This document shows, in pieces, positions 62,444 through 64,000 of a DNA stretch of 64,000 nt. The notes beneath the pieces were generated by a model. The model worked only from the letters and a program-made list of their open reading frames with translations, was not told the DNA's origin and made no database searches. Made by a program: the position numbers and the translations under genes. The stretch is taken from the NCBI GenBank assembly GCA_900079765.1, contig LT599017.1, positions 2,945,766 through 3,009,765 on the forward strand. Reading direction: 5' to 3'. Origin of the DNA: an uncultured Eubacteriales bacterium (GTDB taxonomy: Bacteria > Bacillota > Clostridia > Oscillospirales > Oscillospiraceae). How positions within the stretch are numbered: position 1 is the first letter of the stretch; each line of letters opens with the position of its first letter.

Positions 62444-62472
62444 TTGTAGGGATGGGTAAATTTCGTTATACT
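62444..62472 (+). promoter_or_regulatory. Sigma-A promoter of the LCP gene
   Basis: TTGTAG, a 17-base spacer and TATACT, 41 bases before the start. Confidence 0.6.
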
Positions 62473-62513
62473 AACCTCTGTTGACATAATACAAAAGATA
62501 TGGAGGCGAGGGC

Positions 62514-63614
62514 TTGGCTCCAAAGAAAAAAGGAAAAAAGCGGCGGCTCTCCCCGTTTGGACAGTTTTTGAAGTACAGCTACCGCACTGCGGTGGCCCTC
62601 TCCGCCGTCATCGTGACCCTGTTTGTGGTGTGGAAGCTGGCTATCCGCCCGCCGGAGGTGGCACAGCCACCGGCCCCTTCCATCCCCAGCGAGAGCACCC
62701 CCCCAGTGAGCGGGGAGCCGCAGCCGCCGGGGAGCGCAAATCCCTCTCTTGCGCGGCGGAAGGAAACCTATACCTTTCTCCTCATCGCTCAGGACCAGGT
62801 GAGCTCCAGCACCGACACCCTCATCGCCGTCACCTACGACGTGCCCAACAAGAAGGTGGGCATGGTCTCCATCCCACGGGACACGCTGGTAGACCGGAAG
62901 GTGGGGCCCTACCGCTATCATAAGATCAACGCCGCGTACGGCAACGCCGAGACCAACTCCCCCGGCACCGGCATCGCCGAGCTGAAGGATGCGGTGAGCG
63001 ACCTTATAGGTATCCCCATCGACTACTACGTATTGGTAGACGTACCCTCCTTCATCCGTATCGTGGACGCGGTGGGGGGGGTGGACTTTGAGGTTCCGGT
63101 CTATATGGACTACGATGCGCCCGACCAGGACCTGCACATTCACTATGACGCCAAGATGTACTATGGCCTCTCTGGACAGCAGGTAATGGAGATCGCCCGG
63201 TGCAGGAAAAACACCATCTGGAAGGACGGGTCCTACACCCTGTACGACGCCTACCCGGATGCGGAGATCGGACGCACCCGCACCCAGCAAGCCCTTTTAA
63301 AGGCCATAGCCAAAAAGCTGATCTCTTGGAACAGCATCCCCAAAATCACCAAGCTGGCAGGCATTGTGAACGAGAGCGTAAAGACCAATATGCCCTTGGA
63401 TGACATGATCTTCTTCGCTCAGAACGCCATCACCGTGGATCTGTCCGAGGGCTTGACCACCGCCACCTTCCCCGGTAACGGAAACGTGACCTACCGGGGT
63501 GTGGAATACTGCTACGAGTACGACAAGGCCGCCGCGCTGGAACTTATCAACACCCTGCTCAACCCCTACACCACCGAAGTCACCGAGGATATGGTGGATA
63601 TTCTGCAGCCCTGA
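62514..63614 (+). CDS. LytR-CpsA-Psr (LCP) family protein
   Basis: A 366-residue protein. It has a basic cytoplasmic lead (KKKGKKRR), one transmembrane helix at about 25-45 and a Pro-rich extracellular spacer. The LCP domain (about 80-250) follows, with DTLIAVTYDVPNKKVGMVSIPRDTLVD, HKINAAYGNAE, and the arginines in IARCRK and GRTRTQQALLKAIAKKL. LCP enzymes attach wall polymers such as teichoic acid or capsule to peptidoglycan. The start is a TTG with GGAGG seven bases upstream. Confidence 0.9.
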   Translation: MAPKKKGKKRRLSPFGQFLKYSYRTAVALSAVIVTLFVVWKLAIRPPEVAQPPAPSIPSESTPPVSGEPQPPGSANPSLARRKETYTFLLIAQDQVSSSTDTLIAVTYDVPNKKVGMVSIPRDTLVDRKVGPYRYHKINAAYGNAETNSPGTGIAELKDAVSDLIGIPIDYYVLVDVPSFIRIVDAVGGVDFEVPVYMDYDAPDQDLHIHYDAKMYYGLSGQQVMEIARCRKNTIWKDGSYTLYDAYPDAEIGRTRTQQALLKAIAKKLISWNSIPKITKLAGIVNESVKTNMPLDDMIFFAQNAITVDLSEGLTTATFPGNGNVTYRGVEYCYEYDKAAALELINTLLNPYTTEVTEDMVDILQP

Positions 63615-63624
63615 GTATAGAACG

Positions 63625-63656
63625 AGCCCCCTCCCATATGGGAGGGGGCTTAGTTT
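63625..63656. terminator. Terminator between the LCP gene and ribF
   Basis: A 13-bp stem, AGCCCCCTCCCAT and ATGGGAGGGGGCT, with no loop beyond the centre, then TTAGTTTTG. It serves converging genes. Confidence 0.8.
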
Positions 63657-63693
63657 TGTTTGGGCGGGGGCGGGGAGACTTTCAACGCGGTGC

Positions 63694-64000
63694 TCAGGCG
63701 CGGCTCTTAAAATATTCCCGGGTTACGTCGGTGTCCCGCATGACTTGGATGCGCAAGGCCTCCAGGGTGTCGAACCGCACCTCCGGGCGGAGGAATTTGT
63801 AGAATTCCATGCGGAGGGTCTGTCCATACAGGTCGCCGTCAAAGTCCAGGAGAAATCCCTCTACGTTGACCTCGCCGTGGTCATCCACCGTGGGGCGAAC
63901 GCCCACGTTGGTAACAGCCAGACGGCTGTCACCGTTTTCAAAGAAAACCTTGGTGGCATACACCCCCTTGGCGGGCACAAGCACACCGGGGGCAAAACGG
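63694..64000 (-). CDS. ribF: Bifunctional riboflavin kinase/FAD synthetase, C-terminal part
   Basis: The gene runs off the right edge; about 102 C-terminal residues are visible and the frame stays open to base 63999. They form the riboflavin kinase domain: VLVPAKGVYATKVFF, LAVTNVGVRPTVDDHGEVNVEGFLLDFDGDLYGQTLRMEFYKFLRPEVRF. The catalytic Glu is in the VEGFLLDF segment. The enzyme phosphorylates riboflavin to FMN and, in the missing N-terminal half, makes FAD. Only the kinase half can be confirmed here. Confidence 0.9.
   Translation of the reverse strand, partial: RFAPGVLVPAKGVYATKVFFENGDSRLAVTNVGVRPTVDDHGEVNVEGFLLDFDGDLYGQTLRMEFYKFLRPEVRFDTLEALRIQVMRDTDVTREYFKSRA

Overview
The window looks like the chromosome of a high-GC, spore-forming Clostridia member (an Oscillospiraceae-type gut bacterium is my inference). 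The support is a spore cortex hydrolase (SleB) and SpoIIE, AGGAGG-type ribosome binding sites, and Gram-positive envelope genes: LytR-CpsA-Psr (LCP) family, S-layer homology (SLH) proteins and a Wzx-independent set of lipoproteins. I saw no rRNA, tRNA or CRISPR array. The left edge cuts a PiT phosphate transporter and the right edge cuts ribF.

1-12.4 kb is ordinary chromosome: PiT and DUF47 phosphate uptake, an SDR dehydrogenase, greA, a YciI protein, sleB, an OmpR/HisKA two-component pair, an MFS exporter, a UBA-like membrane protein, malic enzyme, an operon of a degenerate polysaccharide-deacetylase-like secreted protein with a cysteine desulfurase, and secG. 12.8-20.6 kb is one catabolic operon for a beta-glucoside such as cellobiose. 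It holds a LevR-like PRD regulator, PTS IIA, IIB and IIC, a PAP2 phosphatase, a GH1 6-phospho-beta-glucosidase and a HAD phosphatase.

20,701-37,383 is an AT-richer integrative mobilizable element of the Tn4451 kind. A large serine recombinase sits at the left end, followed by TnpW, a relaxase, MobC and a RepA-like helicase. Its cargo is a complete type I restriction-modification set (hsdR, hsdM, hsdS) running directly into an ATPase plus HNH-nuclease pair that resembles the Septu defence system. The element is inserted exactly in the loop of a transcription terminator. Both half-sites can be read, and joining the element ends rebuilds an attP with perfect 13-bp inverted arms. An identical intact terminator core lies at 12,392.

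38,638-44,500 is a second, different mobile unit. It has about 56-bp terminal inverted repeats, a 9-bp target duplication, an IS1595/ISXO2-type transposase, and SLH and WG-repeat secreted proteins with small unknown genes as cargo. It separates a LysR gene from a DUF362 ferredoxin protein that were probably neighbours before.

44.5-64 kb is again chromosome: LysR with a divergent YbaK protein, an ECF sigma/anti-sigma pair after a tRNA-dihydrouridine synthase, rubredoxin, spoIIE, a GH3 lipoprotein overlapping RNase R, an EF-G paralogue, an SLH/M15 peptidase, a four-gene operon (Crp-type regulator, substrate-binding lipoprotein, permease, ATPase) with a 32-bp palindromic operator at its start, an LCP protein, and ribF.
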